The notes: a model not told the origin generated them from the sequence alone. A DNA stretch of 57,991 nt from Myxococcales bacterium (GCA_028817905.1 JAPPOR010000676.1:1-57991); one strand, 5' to 3'; positions 28,381-38,816 are shown, counted from the first letter of the stretch. Made by a program: numbers and translations.

Positions 28381-29334
28381 ATGGGCGGCGGCGAGACAGT
28401 TCTGGTTACCGGAGCGAGCACCGGCTTGGGGCTCGCCATTGTGCGCGAGCTGGTTGCAGCGCGCTATCAGGTGATCGCCACGGCTCGCCAGACGTCCCTA
28501 CCTCGCTTTGCCGATGCGGGCGTCTTCGAGGGCCAACGCCTCTGGATCCGGGCTCTCGACGTGCTGGACGCAGATCAACGCTCTGCCGTGGTAGAGGAGG
28601 TGCAACGGCGCCTGGGTGGAGTGGATATCCTCATCAACAATGCAGGCGTCGCCTATCGCTCGGTGGTCGAGCACGTGCGCGAGGAGGATCGGCTTGCTCA
28701 GATGCACATCAACTACCGAGCGCCGATGGAGCTTGCCCGGCTGGTGCTGCCGGGCATGCGCAACCGCGGGCACGGTCGCATCATCAACGTTTCGTCCGTG
28801 GGAGGGATGATGGCGATGCCCACGATGGCCGTGTACAGCGCTTCGAAGTTCGCACTCGAGGGGGCGAGTGAGGCCCTGTACTACGAGGTGCGCCCATGGA
28901 ACATCCATGTCTCGCTCATTCAGCCAGGATTCATCAACTCCGATGGCTTCGCCAAAGTCCGCTTCACTCCCCTGTCCAGGGCCGGGGTGGATGCGGCGAC
29001 TGACCCCTACTATGCCCACTACCGTCACATGAGCGGGTTCATCGAGCGCGTCATGCGCATGGTTCCCGCCACGCCGCAGAAGGTTGCCCGGACGGTGATG
29101 CGCACGCTCAAGAGCCGGCGCCCCCCGCTGCGAGTTCCAGCGACCTTCGATGCGCGCCTGTTCGCGTGGCTGCGGCGGTTTCTACCTCGCAGGCTTTACC
29201 ACGCGTTACTGTACCGAAGCTTGCCGACGATCAAGCGGTGGGGACCCGCCGCGTCACTGGCGCCACCTCAAGGCATCGCATCTACACACGATGTGCCCGG
29301 CAATCGGGGACCGATGGCGCTGGACGACCAGTAG
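28381..29334 (+). CDS. Short-chain dehydrogenase/reductase
   Basis: 317 residues from ATG 28381 (an ATG at 28357 adds 8). Classical SDR: cofactor loop TGASTGLG (about 10-17), NNAGVA, catalytic Ser in INVSSVGG, and YSASK (Tyr and Lys), followed by IQPGFINSD. The extra C-terminal tail with a hydrophobic, basic stretch (FAWLRRFLPRRLYHALLYR) suggests membrane association, as in several lipid-modifying SDRs. NAD(P)H-dependent; substrate unknown. Convergent with the following membrane protein. Confidence 0.93.
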   Translation: MGGGETVLVTGASTGLGLAIVRELVAARYQVIATARQTSLPRFADAGVFEGQRLWIRALDVLDADQRSAVVEEVQRRLGGVDILINNAGVAYRSVVEHVREEDRLAQMHINYRAPMELARLVLPGMRNRGHGRIINVSSVGGMMAMPTMAVYSASKFALEGASEALYYEVRPWNIHVSLIQPGFINSDGFAKVRFTPLSRAGVDAATDPYYAHYRHMSGFIERVMRMVPATPQKVARTVMRTLKSRRPPLRVPATFDARLFAWLRRFLPRRLYHALLYRSLPTIKRWGPAASLAPPQGIASTHDVPGNRGPMALDDQ

Positions 29335-29470
29335 TTTCGTCTCGGCGCGCTTCTCGTGAGGCACAACAGGCTACCCGCAACCGTCCGGAGCACCGGAGGC
29401 CCTGGCCCAGCAGACGATAGCGGGTCCCTCCAAACTTGACTTGTTTGTAGACAAGCTTGCTGATCAAGGA

Positions 29471-31471
29471 TCAAGGGGGACCGGGCGCGCTTCTCGCCGG
29501 ACCATCGATCTCGTAATCGAGGAAGTCGGGCGCCATCCGATAGGTGAGAAAATCGGGAACGGGGGCGATTCTTCGGTACCAAGCGCCGCGATGCGCGCCA
29601 TACCAGGTGGGCGTAGCGGGCCGCGCCAGACGAATCCAGTCGCCCACTGGGGGGATCTCCAGCGGTACCATCCCGGCTGGCTTCGACACGAGGAATACAT
29701 AGCTCGGGTCATCGAGGGACTGCGTGAACGTATAGCGAAGTTCAAGCGGACGACCGTTCCGTGTTCGGACGACTTCCACCGTCATTTCCGGGAGCACGAA
29801 CCGGGTACCCCGTTTGGGCATCCTGTCGGTTCTCCGGAAAAAGATCTCACCATCGGTTTCCATAAACGTGCCGTTTCCGACAGGGCGCAGCAGAAACGAG
29901 TTGTCGCCATCCCGCAGCAGGTCGAGTGGATGGCGACAGAACGCGAGCGGATAGCTCGAGCGTGGCATTTGTAGGCCTGAATAGGATCGGACGTAGGGAA
30001 AGAAGAACGTGCTTGCGAAGTCCGTTCCATTCACGATGAAGACGTGCTGGTCAGGCAACCGTTCATCGTCAACGTCCGCTAGACGCACCCATGCGGATGC
30101 GCTCTCGAAGTGTATCACTGAGCTCAGCACCGGTGCTGTCAGGGGTGACCAGACCAGGTTGTATACCAGCGCGCCTGCGACCCCAGTGGCTAGGAGAAGT
30201 AGCTTGCGGTTGCCCGTTTTGAACTGCGCGATCCGTCGGGTCACACCCAGCAGCAGCGCTGCAAAACACGCTGAACCCCCGAGCCAAGCTGGTAACGATA
30301 GCCGAGAGGATGGGAAGGACGCGGCCACCGGCAACATGGACAGCGCCGCTCCCAGTGCGAGGAACCGCAGGGCAGGCCGCCACCTAGCCTCTGTCAGGCG
30401 AAGCCCAAAGTGGACTGCCAGCAGCGCACCCGCGACCGCAGCGTAGCCGAGCACTACGTGCCACGTGCGCCAACCGGGAAGATCAATCCATATGTCAGGA
30501 GGGATCCACCCGAGCCTCAGAATCGTATCTCGCCACGGGCTCCCGACGTCCCAGTAGTGGGCCGGAATGTCGAGTACCATGTCGGCTACCAGGATCGGCA
30601 GGCGAGTCGCAAGGGAACGCACGAATCCGAGTGGCTCCCCGAGCGGATCAACATAGACGCCGCTCGCGTGGGCGCCGTAGCCGAGCATGGCTCGGGCACC
30701 TAGAACGGATGCCGCCGGGACCAGGAGTGGCCAGAGCGTGAGTAGCCGCTTGTGCCAGTCACCTCGCCCGCTCAACAGCACATGCGCAACCCCATAGCCG
30801 AGCAGCGAGAAACCCCACTCGCCCGCGAGAAGAGAGGCAGAATAAAACAACGTTGGCAGAGCCGTGCGGTGCCAGCGTGGCCGTGCTCGGGGGGAAATGC
30901 ATAGGCAGAGTGCAAGCACGCCGAGGGCTAGGGACATGATTCCCCCACGGTTCGCTAGCCACAGCACCGGATAGTGGTGAGCGTCGCTCACCGCGAAGAG
31001 CACTGTGGCGGCGAGGGCCAAACCCCTTGGCAGAAACGTGCGCAGGAACCAGGCGACGCTACAAACCAGAATGACCCACCAGACAAGTGAGTGGGCATGG
31101 TAGCCAGCCAAGTCGCGTCCAAACAGCCAGCGGTCGAGGTGCACGGTGGCACTTGCCAATGGCCGCATGAAGGCCAACCGGAAGTCGGGGTCGACCCAGA
31201 AAGGCATCGACCCCAAACGCTGAAGTGCGGCGATGTCGGCTGGTTCCCCAGTGGTGAATACAAATAGATCCAGCGGCGCTCTGGGAGCGGCGAAGGTCCC
31301 GTCGATCATCGCTGCCACAATGAAGTCGTCCGTGACGAAGCCCGCCCGCAGCACCGGCCAGAGCACCCAGCACCCGACTCCTACAACGGTCGCCACGCCG
31401 GCCAGAAATCCCAGGCGTTGGTGTCGGTGTCCACTATGGCGACTTCGGCTTGCGGCGGCCTGAGCGGCCAT
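29471..31471 (-). CDS. GT-C-like polytopic membrane protein
   Basis: 666 residues. A first membrane segment (about 21-42) is followed by FVTDDF, an acidic pair in the first external loop as in GT-C fold, lipid-linked sugar transferases. About ten more hydrophobic segments run to about residue 440, then a soluble, beta-rich C-terminal domain (about 450-666). Probably a sugar transferase at the inner membrane facing the periplasm; no specific family confirmed. Divergent from the CBS-histidine kinase gene with about 235 bp between. Confidence 0.72.
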   Translation of the reverse strand: MAAQAAASRSRHSGHRHQRLGFLAGVATVVGVGCWVLWPVLRAGFVTDDFIVAAMIDGTFAAPRAPLDLFVFTTGEPADIAALQRLGSMPFWVDPDFRLAFMRPLASATVHLDRWLFGRDLAGYHAHSLVWWVILVCSVAWFLRTFLPRGLALAATVLFAVSDAHHYPVLWLANRGGIMSLALGVLALCLCISPRARPRWHRTALPTLFYSASLLAGEWGFSLLGYGVAHVLLSGRGDWHKRLLTLWPLLVPAASVLGARAMLGYGAHASGVYVDPLGEPLGFVRSLATRLPILVADMVLDIPAHYWDVGSPWRDTILRLGWIPPDIWIDLPGWRTWHVVLGYAAVAGALLAVHFGLRLTEARWRPALRFLALGAALSMLPVAASFPSSRLSLPAWLGGSACFAALLLGVTRRIAQFKTGNRKLLLLATGVAGALVYNLVWSPLTAPVLSSVIHFESASAWVRLADVDDERLPDQHVFIVNGTDFASTFFFPYVRSYSGLQMPRSSYPLAFCRHPLDLLRDGDNSFLLRPVGNGTFMETDGEIFFRRTDRMPKRGTRFVLPEMTVEVVRTRNGRPLELRYTFTQSLDDPSYVFLVSKPAGMVPLEIPPVGDWIRLARPATPTWYGAHRGAWYRRIAPVPDFLTYRMAPDFLDYEIDGPARSAPGPP

Positions 31472-31708
31472 CTGGCCGGTCTACCCCATCCCTGCCTGGC
31501 TCGGCAAGCGCCGCTCCAGCTCGCCGACTGTGAGCCTCCCAGCCTTCTCCTTTGGGCCAACGGCGACCCGAGCGGTGGTTTCCAAGAAAACCGCCCGCCG
31601 CATGCCAAACTTTGTCGCCCCAGAGCCGTCAGTAGATTCTCGTCGGGACCGTCGGCCCTTGCGCGGGAGAGGATGTCGGTCCGGGTGGGAGCCGGCTAGG
31701 GACACGTG

Positions 31709-34387
31709 ATGCACAAGCTTCAGCTGTCGCAGTTCATGACGCGCGACATCGAGACTCTGCCACCGGAGGCCAGTCTCAGGCAACTCGTCCAGCAGATGCG
31801 CGGCCAGCGGCTGTCATGCATCGTCATCGTTGAGGAGCGACGGCCGGTGGGAATTGTGAGCGAGCGCGATTGCGTGCGGGTGCTCGCACAGGCTCTTGAA
31901 GGTGGTGACGTCGACCGGCTGTTTGCGGGCGATGTGATGACCTCTCCTGTGATCAGCGTCCGCGCCGAACTGTCATGGCACGAGGCGCTCGAGCTTGTGC
32001 GTCGCCGTCGTATCCGCCGCCTCCCCGTGGTGGATGAGACCGGTGAACTCGTTGGACTAGTGACGCAGAGCGATCTTCTGGAGGCGCAGAAAGCCGCTCT
32101 GCAGTGCCATCGGGAAGAACTGGAGGTCGCGATCGCAGAGCGTACCCGCGACCTAACGCGTGCGCGAGATGAGGCGGAGACTGCGCTTCATGGGAACATG
32201 GAGTTCCTCGCCACCATGACCCATGAGATCCGGACTCCGCTCAGCGGTGTGATCAGTGTGGCGGAGTTGCTCCAGGAGACCCCGCTGACCCGCCAGCAAG
32301 AGGAATGGGCAAGGACCATCACGAACTCGGGTCGCGCCCTGTCCAGTCTGGTCACCGACATCCTCGACTACGCAAAGATGGAAGCAAGCCAGGTCGAGGT
32401 GGAGCAGATCTCGTTCGGACTGCTCGAAATCCTGGAAGAGATCGCTGACCTGTCTGCACTTAAGGCACAGAGCAAGGGCGTAGAGTTTAGGCTCGTCTAC
32501 GATCCCACGGCTCCTACCAACGTCGTCTCCGACCCGGCCCGCATCCGTCAGCTGGTCACCAATCTGTGCGGCAACGCGGTCAAGTTTACGGAAAAGGGAG
32601 AGATTTCCTTGCACGTCCACATCGGCGACCGCGGTGACAACGCAGCACGGCTCCGGGTGGAGGTCCGGGACACTGGCATCGGAATTCCCGCGGACCGCCA
32701 GGCACGTTTGTTTCAAGCATACTCGCAGGCAGATGCATCGATCTCGCGGCGCTTTGGCGGAACCGGACTCGGACTCGCGATCAGTCGTAAGCTGGTAGAG
32801 GCCCTGGGCGGCGAAATTGGCGTTACCAGCACACCTGGGGTGGGATCGACATTCTGGTTTGAGCTCGACATCGGCTTGCCGGATGTCCAAATCGCAAGTC
32901 TCGCGCCGGCCTCCGCGGGCGACCAAGTTGTCGCGGTCATCGATCCGAAGCCGTCCACGGCGACGGACCTGCGGCGCATGTTGGGTGCGCTGGGCGTTCA
33001 CGTCCCGATTTTTCCGACAGCGGCCGAGGCGCTCGCCACCGTGCAGGATGGAGCGGTTTTTGCCGCGGTATTGGTGCGTTTTCCTCTTGCTAGCAGGAAT
33101 GACAAGCGCGCCCTCGACGAGCTGCGGGCGAGCATCCCTTCCATGGCGGCCTATCTCGTCACCAACATTGCTGACCACGCACTCGCTGCTGGTATGGCGC
33201 ACCATGGCTACGCCGGGGCTCTGACCCGCCCGGTCAAGCGGCGGCCACTCCGCGACGCGCTCGCGAGCGTGCTCGACCTTCCCGAGCTAGTGGAGGTACC
33301 GACTCGAGCCCTAAGGGTACAGAGCCGCTTGGCCCGCGGAAACTACCGCTTGCTTCTCGCTGAAGACAACAAGGTCAACCAGATGGTTGTTCAGCAGCAG
33401 CTGCGGAAGCTCGGCTTTGAATGCACGGTCGTCAGTGACGGGCAAGAGGCCGTGAGCGCATTCCGCGAGCGCAACTGGGACCTCATCTTGATGGACAATC
33501 GGATGCCGTTGATGGATGGCCCGGCGGCCACGCGCGAGATCCGCCGGATCGAGCGGGAGAGAGCGGTGCCACCGATCAAGATCATCGCCTTGACCGCAAG
33601 CGGCACCTCAGAGGAGCGAGACGCGTGCTCGGCTGCGGGTATGGACGCCCTGGTGACCAAGCCGATTCAGCTCGAGGAACTCGACGCGGTTCTGGATGCC
33701 AATCTTAACCTCAGCCGCGGTCGGACCCTATCCCCGATGCAGGCCGACGCCCTGGGTGAGCTCATCAACATTGGCGTGGGTCGCGGCGCCGCTGAGCTGA
33801 GCACGATGCTTGACATGGTTGTGGAGCTCTCGGTCCCGAAGATCGAGACCCTGGTGGATCACCAGCTCGCAGCCGTCGCTCTAGGGCTCGAAGGAGGCGC
33901 ATGGTCGTGCGTTCAGCTCGGCTTCGACGGGCCACTTGAGGGCAGCGCCGCTCTTCTGTTTTCCGAGCGAGGCGCCAAGGGGCTGGTGGGGGTTCTGGAC
34001 ACGGACGCAGCGCAGGGAGACAGTCTCGACCAGGGTGGCCAGCAGACGCTGACCGAAGTAGGCAACATCGTCCTCAATGCCTTGGTTGGCTCGTTCGCCA
34101 ACATCCTCGAGCAGTCGGTGCGCTTCGAGGTACCGCGCTATGTACGCGGAAGCATTTCTCGCATGATGGCATCGGATCTCTACTTTGGCGCCCACACCTT
34201 GTTGATGGCCCGCATGCACTTCGTCGTGCGCGAGCTAGCCGTCGAGGGTATTGTGCTCGTCGTGTTGGGGCTTCAGGCGTTCGAGCGACTCCTCGGGTTG
34301 ATCGAGGATCAGGTCAGTGCCCAGTCATCCGATGTGAAGATGGTCGGGCCCACGGCGGCCGGCGCTGGCGGGGGTCCTCAGGACTAG
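31709..34387 (+). CDS. CBS pair - hybrid histidine kinase - receiver - CheC-like phosphatase fusion
   Basis: 892 residues from ATG 31709. Order: two CBS motifs (about 1-125; [31 protein letters not shown]); coiled linker; HisKA with His172 ([11 protein letters not shown]); HATPase with GNAVKF, DTGIGIP and [11 protein letters not shown] (to about 395); a receiver-like domain without acceptor Asp (about 405-530); a true receiver with Asp596 ([13 protein letters not shown], about 545-665); and a CheC-like domain (about 672-880) with two ExxN sites, E684/N687 and E783/N786. It is soluble. CBS suggests adenylate or other nucleotide sensing. Having kinase, receiver and probable phosphatase in one chain is uncommon. 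The stop shares CTAG with the convergent gene. Confidence 0.92.
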   Translation: MHKLQLSQFMTRDIETLPPEASLRQLVQQMRGQRLSCIVIVEERRPVGIVSERDCVRVLAQALEGGDVDRLFAGDVMTSPVISVRAELSWHEALELVRRRRIRRLPVVDETGELVGLVTQSDLLEAQKAALQCHREELEVAIAERTRDLTRARDEAETALHGNMEFLATMTHEIRTPLSGVISVAELLQETPLTRQQEEWARTITNSGRALSSLVTDILDYAKMEASQVEVEQISFGLLEILEEIADLSALKAQSKGVEFRLVYDPTAPTNVVSDPARIRQLVTNLCGNAVKFTEKGEISLHVHIGDRGDNAARLRVEVRDTGIGIPADRQARLFQAYSQADASISRRFGGTGLGLAISRKLVEALGGEIGVTSTPGVGSTFWFELDIGLPDVQIASLAPASAGDQVVAVIDPKPSTATDLRRMLGALGVHVPIFPTAAEALATVQDGAVFAAVLVRFPLASRNDKRALDELRASIPSMAAYLVTNIADHALAAGMAHHGYAGALTRPVKRRPLRDALASVLDLPELVEVPTRALRVQSRLARGNYRLLLAEDNKVNQMVVQQQLRKLGFECTVVSDGQEAVSAFRERNWDLILMDNRMPLMDGPAATREIRRIERERAVPPIKIIALTASGTSEERDACSAAGMDALVTKPIQLEELDAVLDANLNLSRGRTLSPMQADALGELINIGVGRGAAELSTMLDMVVELSVPKIETLVDHQLAAVALGLEGGAWSCVQLGFDGPLEGSAALLFSERGAKGLVGVLDTDAAQGDSLDQGGQQTLTEVGNIVLNALVGSFANILEQSVRFEVPRYVRGSISRMMASDLYFGAHTLLMARMHFVVRELAVEGIVLVVLGLQAFERLLGLIEDQVSAQSSDVKMVGPTAAGAGGGPQD

Positions 34388-36771
34388 CGCCTGCGCTGGA
34401 TTCCCAGGCGCTTCATCTTAGAGCGCAGTGTACTCGGGGCCAGCCCCAGGTACTTGGCAGCGCCTTCTGGGCCTTCGACGACCCAGCTGGATTGTTCGAG
34501 GACGGCCTCGATATGTGCGCGCTGGGCATCTTTCAGTAGCACCGGAGCAGGGGACGTTTCCGCTTTCGGCGTCATGGAAGACAAGGGTCGGACGGGGTTG
34601 TCGCTGTGTAGTTCGACGTCAGGTGGCAGTTCCAGCACGGGGCCCGCGGATGTGATCATAAGACGCTGGATGAAGCTATCGAGTTCCCGCACGTTGCCAG
34701 GCCAGGGTTGCACCTTGAGGTACTCAAGCAGGCGTACTGTGACCGCTTCGATCGGGCGCTTCATGTTCTTGCCGTGGCGGCGGGCGAAGAACTTCGCGAG
34801 GAGTGGAATGTCATCAGGTCGTTCTCGCAGCGGTGGGAGTCGGATCGGGAAAGCGTTTACGCGGTAGTAGAGGTCTTCGCGGAACTCACCGGCGCGAATC
34901 GCTGCTTCAAGGTCGCGGTGGGTGGCGGCGATGATCCGCACGTTCACCCTGCGGACCTTCTCACCACCCAGACGCTGAATCTCACCTTCTTGCAGGGCCC
35001 GCAGTAGCTTCGCCTGCGCCTCCAATGGAAGCTCCCCGATCTCGTCGAGGAACAATGCGCCCCCATCCGCGAGCTCGAACTTGCCACGCTTGAGGGCGAT
35101 CGCGCCCGTAAAGGCTCCCTTCTCATGGCCAAAGAGCTCGCTTTCTACGAGATCGCGGGGCAGCGCCGAGCAGTTGAGGGATACCATGGGCTTGTCGCGA
35201 CGGGCGCTCAACTTGTGGAGGGTTCGCGCCATCAGTTCCTTGCCGGTACCTGTCTCGCCCAAGAGTAGGACGGCGGCGTCAGTGGGCGCGACCTGCTCTA
35301 GTCGCTTCAGGCAGCTCCGAAGAGCTTGGCTATCTCCGATGACTTCATCGAAGCCGCGAGCCTGGCGTACCTCCTCGCGCAAGTACACATTCTCAGCTTC
35401 GACCCGTTCCTTGAGTTCTCGCACCTCGTCGAGCGCCTGCGTCAGCTCTGCTTCGCGCGCGCGCAGATCCACGATCACCCGGTGGCGTTGTTCTGATGTT
35501 GCGACGATATTCATCGCCAGTTGAAGTTGTTCCACTTCCTCTGCGCGCCAGGGCTTGGGAGTGTCATAGTTGGCGGCAACACCGATCCCGACGCGTCTGC
35601 CGCCGGCGAACAAGGGCAGGCACACCATGGCTCGGCTGCCGCTCGCTTCCATCATAGCCCGGGTACCGGCTGCTCGTGGTGGTAGCAAGTGAGCGTCCTC
35701 GATGGTCACGGTCTCGCCGGCGTAGATGCGGTCGAGTAGCCAAGGGAGCGCCTCCCGGGTGAAGGTGGCCGGTCCGGGATCACGGGGCTTCGGAAGGCCC
35801 AGACCAGCCCGGGTGGCCTCGGATCCATGCTCATCGAACCACCAGAGCTCCGTGAGCCCGATGTGCAGAAAGCTCGCAAGGTCGCGCAGCGCCTCGTCTA
35901 CGGCCTCTCGCCATGCGACGCTTTCCGACAACAACCGGTTCGACATCCCGACCAGCAGTGCGTGAAACCGCAGCCTATGTTCGAGCTGCTGCTCGACCAA
36001 CTTCAGCTCTGTGATCACCCGTCCTGTCGACTGGCACTCTACCAGGCGTCCGGCGTGGTCGAAGATTGCTCTATCCGTCCATTGTTGCCAGCCGGTCGAC
36101 CCATCGGGCGTTTCGACCCGGTGCTCACCCGTGGAAACAGGCGCTTCGGGTGTGAGTGCTGCCAGCCGCGCCCGCACTGCCTCCCGCTCCTCCGGTGCGA
36201 TCAGAGGAAAGAAACTTGTGCCGATCATTGCATCCCGGTCCTGGCCAAAATACCTCGCGTAGGCATCGTTGACGAACGTCCGAGTGCCGTCCGGACGCCA
36301 GCGGACCACGAACTCCTCCTGGTCCTCCACCACAGCCCGATACCGCGCTTCGCTTTCGCGCAGTTCCTGCTCTCTGGCGCGCATCTCGGTGACGTCGCTT
36401 ATGGAGGCGAGAAAGAGATCACGATCTCCCAGGTGCAGTGAGTGGCCCTCGATGTGTACGTCGAAGCGCGTGCCATCCGCCCGCAGCTGGACAGCAACGC
36501 CGGCGAACGTGCGGCCGGCTCGGCCCGCCTGCAGGAAGGCTTCGAAGACGTGATGGCACTCCGGGGCAACCAGGTCCTTGGGGTCGCGCCCAAGCAAATC
36601 CTTTCGCTCGATCCCGTGCATGCGGCAAACAGCCGGGTTGGCGTCGATCAAGTCTCCTGAGGTGTTGAAGACGAAGATGCCGTTGGCGCTCCCCTCAAAG
36701 TAGGCCCGGTACAGCTCGAGTTCGGCCGCAGGAACGCTTGCTGCTCGCTCCGGACTCCGCTCCTGGTCCAC
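34384..36771 (-). CDS. Sigma-54-dependent transcriptional activator (PAS-PAS-GAF-AAA+-HTH)
   Basis: 795 residues. Two PAS domains (about 20-130 and 140-255), a GAF domain (about 270-430), short coiled coil, AAA+ domain (about 475-710) with Walker A GETGTGKE (505-512), sigma-54 contact loop GAFTGA (552-557) and Walker [14 protein letters not shown], then a Fis-type HTH (about 755-795, [20 protein letters not shown]). It contacts sigma-54 RNA polymerase and melts promoters after binding an upstream site; the PAS and GAF domains are probable signal inputs. Divergent from a histidine-kinase pair that has a near-consensus sigma-54 promoter, so it is the obvious candidate activator. Confidence 0.97.
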   Translation of the reverse strand: MDQERSPERAASVPAAELELYRAYFEGSANGIFVFNTSGDLIDANPAVCRMHGIERKDLLGRDPKDLVAPECHHVFEAFLQAGRAGRTFAGVAVQLRADGTRFDVHIEGHSLHLGDRDLFLASISDVTEMRAREQELRESEARYRAVVEDQEEFVVRWRPDGTRTFVNDAYARYFGQDRDAMIGTSFFPLIAPEEREAVRARLAALTPEAPVSTGEHRVETPDGSTGWQQWTDRAIFDHAGRLVECQSTGRVITELKLVEQQLEHRLRFHALLVGMSNRLLSESVAWREAVDEALRDLASFLHIGLTELWWFDEHGSEATRAGLGLPKPRDPGPATFTREALPWLLDRIYAGETVTIEDAHLLPPRAAGTRAMMEASGSRAMVCLPLFAGGRRVGIGVAANYDTPKPWRAEEVEQLQLAMNIVATSEQRHRVIVDLRAREAELTQALDEVRELKERVEAENVYLREEVRQARGFDEVIGDSQALRSCLKRLEQVAPTDAAVLLLGETGTGKELMARTLHKLSARRDKPMVSLNCSALPRDLVESELFGHEKGAFTGAIALKRGKFELADGGALFLDEIGELPLEAQAKLLRALQEGEIQRLGGEKVRRVNVRIIAATHRDLEAAIRAGEFREDLYYRVNAFPIRLPPLRERPDDIPLLAKFFARRHGKNMKRPIEAVTVRLLEYLKVQPWPGNVRELDSFIQRLMITSAGPVLELPPDVELHSDNPVRPLSSMTPKAETSPAPVLLKDAQRAHIEAVLEQSSWVVEGPEGAAKYLGLAPSTLRSKMKRLGIQRRR

Positions 36772-37102
36772 TGTTCCCCCTGACGTGGCGCCGCAGTTTA
36801 TCCCGCGACATGCCGCGGATCCACACCCGGGCGTGGTGGGTGTCTGTCGCGGTGACGTGGCCGCGCTGCGACGTGGGTGTTTTATAATCTCGTGAATCTA
36901 AGCACTTACGAAGTTTTCGAGATAGCCGCGGGGATTGGCACGGCGGGTGCTTTTGAGATTCCCCGGCGATCGCGGCTGGCGCCTGGAGCCAGACTTCGTG
37001 GGGCGGCGGGACGCGCCGCTACATGGGTCGTGTAAGCCCCCTGCCGTTGCACATCGAAACCTATCGGCCGCGGCATGCGCCACCACGTTCCACGAGGCAG
37101 TC
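36772..37102 (+). promoter_or_regulatory. Regulatory gap: possible activator sites and 5' leader
   Basis: Between the sigma-54 activator and the HATPase gene. GACGTGG occurs at 36782, 36854 and 36870; CCGCGACA (36803-36810) and TGTCGCGG (36845-36852) form an inverted pair. These lie 60-155 bp upstream of the sigma-54 promoter at 36935, the usual range for enhancer-type sites. A TATAAT at 36883 may be an unrelated -10 box. The leader from the promoter to ATG 37103 would be about 150 nt. Confidence 0.5.
36935..36951 (+). promoter_or_regulatory. Sigma-54 (-24/-12) promoter
   Basis: TTGGCACGGCGGGTGCT: a full -24 box TTGGCACG, correct spacing, and GTGC for the -12 box (consensus TTGC). The invariant GG and GC are present at the correct 10-base interval. 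Predicted start of transcription near 36960, reading into the two histidine-kinase-type genes. Confidence 0.75.
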
Positions 37103-37639
37103 ATGAACGAGTTCTGGAGACGTTCCCATCGCAGCAAGAGAGTCGGACTCAACGCGTGCATCAGCCGCGCGCACGCGGCCGTTGCCGCATCTGCGCCCCG
37201 CGGTCTGCGAGTGAGGCTGAAGCTCGCTGAACCCGCGTCCTGGGTAGACGCGGACGCGCTCGTTGTGGAGCCGGTGGTCGACCTATTGATCGCCAACGCA
37301 TCCGAAGCCATGCGAGGTGCTGGCACCCTTACCCTGTCGACGCGTGTGGAACAGCTCGAGGGGCTATCCGGGTCGACGATAGCCTGCGGAGTGATCGAGG
37401 TTCGCGACACCGGGCCAGGCGCCGTTCCGCCCGATATTGAGCTGATGCTGCGCAGGGCGCGAGCCAAGAAGGTGTGTAGCGACCGCCTGGCCACCGCCAA
37501 CGCACTCGTGTCGCAGGCGGGCGGACGCTTGCGGGTACACAGTGAGGCTGGCAAGGGGGCCTGCGTGAGCGTGTACCTGCCATGCAGCTTCTCGACCAGC
37601 CCTGGCAGGCAGCAGTCGGACGGAGGTGAGAGTGCTTGA
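37103..37639 (+). CDS. Stand-alone GHKL (HATPase_c) protein
   Basis: 178 residues from ATG 37103 (GAGG 5 bases before). It holds only an ATP-binding module like that of histidine kinases: N box LLIANASEAM and G1 box DTGPG; the later lid region (CSDRLATANALVSQAGGRL) is recognisable but has lost the usual GxGxG. No HisKA, no sensor and no membrane segment. It may partner with or regulate the full kinase, whose start overlaps its end. Predicted to be expressed from the sigma-54 promoter at 36935. Confidence 0.82.
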   Translation: MNEFWRRSHRSKRVGLNACISRAHAAVAASAPRGLRVRLKLAEPASWVDADALVVEPVVDLLIANASEAMRGAGTLTLSTRVEQLEGLSGSTIACGVIEVRDTGPGAVPPDIELMLRRARAKKVCSDRLATANALVSQAGGRLRVHSEAGKGACVSVYLPCSFSTSPGRQQSDGGESA

Positions 37640-38816
37640 AGGGACGATTGCGACGGAAGAGGCAGAACGCTGGTCGGCCGCTGTGCTCGATCGCCTTCCC
37701 CTGGCGGTGTGCGTGTTCGGCCCCGATGGTCGCGCACGCTATGTCAACCGGCACGCTGAGGCACTGCTCTGCAGGGGCAGCTCGTCCGATGGAACGGTCG
37801 ACGACCTGACGGCGGCTTGTTCGGCGGTGGTGGCGGGGACGAACGAGCGCTATCCCAAAGATCGAGTCCCGGTCGCGGCTGCACTTGCAGGCAAGGAAGG
37901 TTCGGTGGACGACATGGAGCTCGTTCGGGAGGGCCGCAGAATCCCGGTTCAGGTGAGCGCATCGCCCCTGGTCGTTCGTGGGGACCAACGAACACACGCG
38001 ATGGCCGTGTTCGAAGACCTCAGCCAGACCCGGCACCTGCAATCCAAGCTTGGACACACCCAGCGGCTCGAAGCCATTGGCGTCCTGGCCGCCGGTGTTG
38101 CCCACGATTTCAACAATCTGCTGACCGCGATCATAGGGTTCTCCGGGCTGGTGAAGCATCAGCTCGAGGCGGTCGAGGCTTCCCTAGGCAACATCGACGA
38201 GGTTATGGGTGCTGCCCTGCGTGCGCGTGAGCTTGCCAAGCAGCTCCTAGCGTTCTCCAGCCCTGAGCCATTCGTCCGTCGTGTTCTCGCTCCCAATGAT
38301 GTAATTCGTAGGCTTGCACGCATGCTCGAACACCTGACGGGTCCAGCGGTTCGGCTCGATTTCATGTTGGATGATACGGTTGGCCACGTTCGCATCAATT
38401 TGAGTGGCCTCGAACAGGTGCTGACGAACCTAGCCGTCAATGCCCGCGATGCCATGCCAAGTGGTGGCCGGCTGGTGATCGAGACCAGCAGCGCATCGTT
38501 TTCCGTCAGGACACGGCTTTCGGGTGTCGACCTGGACCCCGGCGAGTACGTGGTGGTGCGAGTCGCCGATCAAGGCGAGGGCATGGACTCTGCGACCATG
38601 GCGCGAATCTTCGAGCCATTCTTCTCGACCAAGGCACCTGGTGAGGGCACCGGGCTCGGGCTGTCTACCATCGCAGGCATCGTGCAGCAGGCGGGCGGGT
38701 GCATCTCGGTGCGCAGCCAGATGCGCGTGGGTACAACCTTCGAAGTCTACCTGCCGTGCGCCCGCATTTCGAGTGCTCCGGAGTGCACGGGGACCACCCG
38801 AATCGGAGATGAGTGA
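37632..38816 (+). CDS. PAS-domain histidine kinase
   Basis: 394 residues from GTG 37632, preceded by GGAGG at 37622-37626; a GTG at 37626 is also in frame. PAS domain (about 15-130), HisKA with the H box AAGVAHDFNNLLTAI (about 155-169), and HATPase with N box LAVNARDAMPSGG, DQGEGM, and FFSTKAPGEGTGLGLS. It is soluble, with the NtrB-type HDFNN motif, in keeping with sigma-54 signalling. No receiver partner lies adjacent; the sigma-54 activator nearby has no receiver, so the phosphotransfer target is unknown. Overlaps the HATPase gene by 8 bases. Confidence 0.93.
   Translation: MLEGTIATEEAERWSAAVLDRLPLAVCVFGPDGRARYVNRHAEALLCRGSSSDGTVDDLTAACSAVVAGTNERYPKDRVPVAAALAGKEGSVDDMELVREGRRIPVQVSASPLVVRGDQRTHAMAVFEDLSQTRHLQSKLGHTQRLEAIGVLAAGVAHDFNNLLTAIIGFSGLVKHQLEAVEASLGNIDEVMGAALRARELAKQLLAFSSPEPFVRRVLAPNDVIRRLARMLEHLTGPAVRLDFMLDDTVGHVRINLSGLEQVLTNLAVNARDAMPSGGRLVIETSSASFSVRTRLSGVDLDPGEYVVVRVADQGEGMDSATMARIFEPFFSTKAPGEGTGLGLSTIAGIVQQAGGCISVRSQMRVGTTFEVYLPCARISSAPECTGTTRIGDE

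Noticed and set aside
29335-29470. Hairpin CTTGT/ACAAG and GATCAAG doublet as a terminator
   Set aside because: The stem is only five base pairs and there is no T-run on either strand.
36883-36888. TATAAT as a housekeeping promoter for the HATPase gene
   Set aside because: No matching -35 box at 16-18 bp; the sigma-54 site downstream is much stronger.
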